Shown here one piece after another: positions 6,241 through 6,978 of a stretch of DNA of 6,978 nucleotides. How positions within the stretch are numbered: the first letter of the stretch is position 1; every line of letters starts with the position of its first letter. Source of the DNA: Bacteroidales bacterium UBA6207 (GTDB lineage Bacteria > Bacteroidota > Bacteroidia > Bacteroidales > F082); assembly GCA_002421995.1 (NCBI GenBank), contig DISP01000211.1, positions 1 to 6,978 of the forward strand, in the 5' to 3' direction. The notes beneath the pieces were generated by a model, which worked only from the letters and a program-made list of their open reading frames with translations, did not search any database and was not told the origin of the DNA. Made by a program: the position numbers and the translations under genes.

Positions 6241-6978
6241 ATGTTTGAGTTATACACGGGTTTAACAATTGGGCTTGTTGGAAGTCTGCATTGTATCGGC
6301 ATGTGCGGACCTATCGCCATAGCTTTACCTTTGGGACGAAAAAGCTGGCTCGACCGCAGCCTCGGAGGGTTGTTATACAACTTGGGACGTACAGTCACTT
6401 ATGGTTTGCTGGGAGCCGTATTCGGATTGGTCGGTAAAGGCCTGCAAATGGCCGGTTTTCAGCAATGGGCTTCAATAATCATGGGAGTTGTGATGGTTTT
6501 ATCAGTTTTTTTTCCTGTTCTGTTCAGGGGAAAACTGAGCATTGACCGGTACACAACAGGTTTTACAGGGAAGCTTATCAGCAGGTTCAGGGTCCTTTTT
6601 GGAAGGCAGTCAAAAACCAATCTTTTCATCATCGGATTGCTCAATGGATTGCTTCCTTGTGGTTTGGTTTATGTAGCCATCGCCGGTGCCATCAATACCA
6701 ACGATGTGCTGCTTGGTGTTTTGTTTATGATTTTATTTGGCCTAGGCACCATACCAATCATGTTGAGTGTTTCTCTGATTGGTAATATGGCCACTGCTTC
6801 GTTTCGGACAAAGCTTGCAAAAGTTGTTCCCGTGTTTGTTGTTGTGCTTGGTATTGTGTTCATTCTGAGGGGATTGTCACTTGGAATACCATTCATCAGC
6901 CCGAAAACGAAGATGTTAACCCCTGAAAAGGAAGTGAAGGTAAAAGGGGCTTGTTGTACACCCGGTAAAACACACGAA
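6241..6978 (+). CDS. SulP-like / sulfite exporter TauE-SafE family (DsbD_2-type) membrane protein, 3' end beyond the window
   Basis: The frame opens at ATG 6241, 3 bases after the ccoH stop, and stays open to the last base (246 codons, no stop seen). The N-terminus GLVGSLHCIGMCGPIAIALP (7-30 region) contains the HCxxMCGP motif with Cys18 and Cys22. The second half repeats the theme with GLLNGLLPCGLVY (Cys140 after Pro139). Around six hydrophobic segments are visible, as expected for a two-fold repeated DsbD-like transmembrane domain. Such genes commonly follow ccoH/fixH in cbb3 clusters. The role is not firmly known; the Cys positions suggest thiol redox or metal (copper) handling during oxidase maturation rather than sulfite export. 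The visible C-terminus is Lys-rich and ends with a Cys-Cys pair (238-239, bases 6952-6957). Family length is roughly 230-250, so the stop is probably just outside the window. Confidence 0.87.
   Translation, partial: MFELYTGLTIGLVGSLHCIGMCGPIAIALPLGRKSWLDRSLGGLLYNLGRTVTYGLLGAVFGLVGKGLQMAGFQQWASIIMGVVMVLSVFFPVLFRGKLSIDRYTTGFTGKLISRFRVLFGRQSKTNLFIIGLLNGLLPCGLVYVAIAGAINTNDVLLGVLFMILFGLGTIPIMLSVSLIGNMATASFRTKLAKVVPVFVVVLGIVFILRGLSLGIPFISPKTKMLTPEKEVKVKGACCTPGKTHE

Noticed and set aside
1..6978. Mobile elements, CRISPR arrays, tRNA/rRNA genes or a novel defence system
   Set aside because: No transposase, regularly spaced repeats, or structural RNA genes were seen; virtually all of the window is explained by cbb3 oxidase genes.

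Overview
The window is a compact, single-strand (+) gene cluster for assembling and running a cbb3-type (C-family haem-copper) cytochrome c oxidase. Gene order is ccoI (3' part), ccoS, ccoNO (fused), ccoQ, ccoP, ccoG, ccoH, and the start of a SulP/DsbD-like membrane protein that runs off the right edge. The likely source is a member of the Bacteroidota. The grounds are the single-chain CcoN-CcoO fusion, the short CcoP with one haem, a TAnnTTTG-type promoter element upstream of ccoS, A-rich gene starts without convincing Shine-Dalgarno sequences, and moderate G+C by eye. I cannot place it more finely from the sequence alone.

Layout: 1-963 is the C-terminal part of the copper-exporting P-type ATPase CcoI/FixI. 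964-1070 is a regulatory gap with an 8+8 bp perfect palindrome and a candidate promoter. 1071-4237 carries ccoS-ccoNO-ccoQ-ccoP with gaps of 4, 18 and 22 bases. 4238-4358 is a 121-base gap with two inverted repeats, the second looking like a Rho-independent terminator or attenuator. 4359-6978 carries ccoG-ccoH-sulP-like with gaps of 4 and 3 bases. No gene-free stretch exceeds about 120 bases, and I see no RNA genes, mobile elements or CRISPR.

How the genes work together: CcoNO holds the catalytic haem b / haem b3-CuB centre and one membrane-anchored haem c. CcoP supplies a further haem c as electron entry, and CcoQ is a small stabilising subunit. CcoI moves copper across the membrane, CcoG is a membrane iron-sulfur protein linked to copper reduction for CuB insertion, CcoS and CcoH assist maturation and subunit assembly, and the SulP-like protein is a cysteine-bearing membrane protein often found beside these genes. 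The cell therefore probably respires with a high-affinity oxidase under low oxygen.

This is a recognisable system, not a novel one. The points worth a second look are the reduced haem count (two covalent haems c predicted instead of the usual three), the palindrome and promoter ahead of ccoS, the hairpins separating structural from assembly genes, and a Cys-Cys tail on the SulP-like protein.
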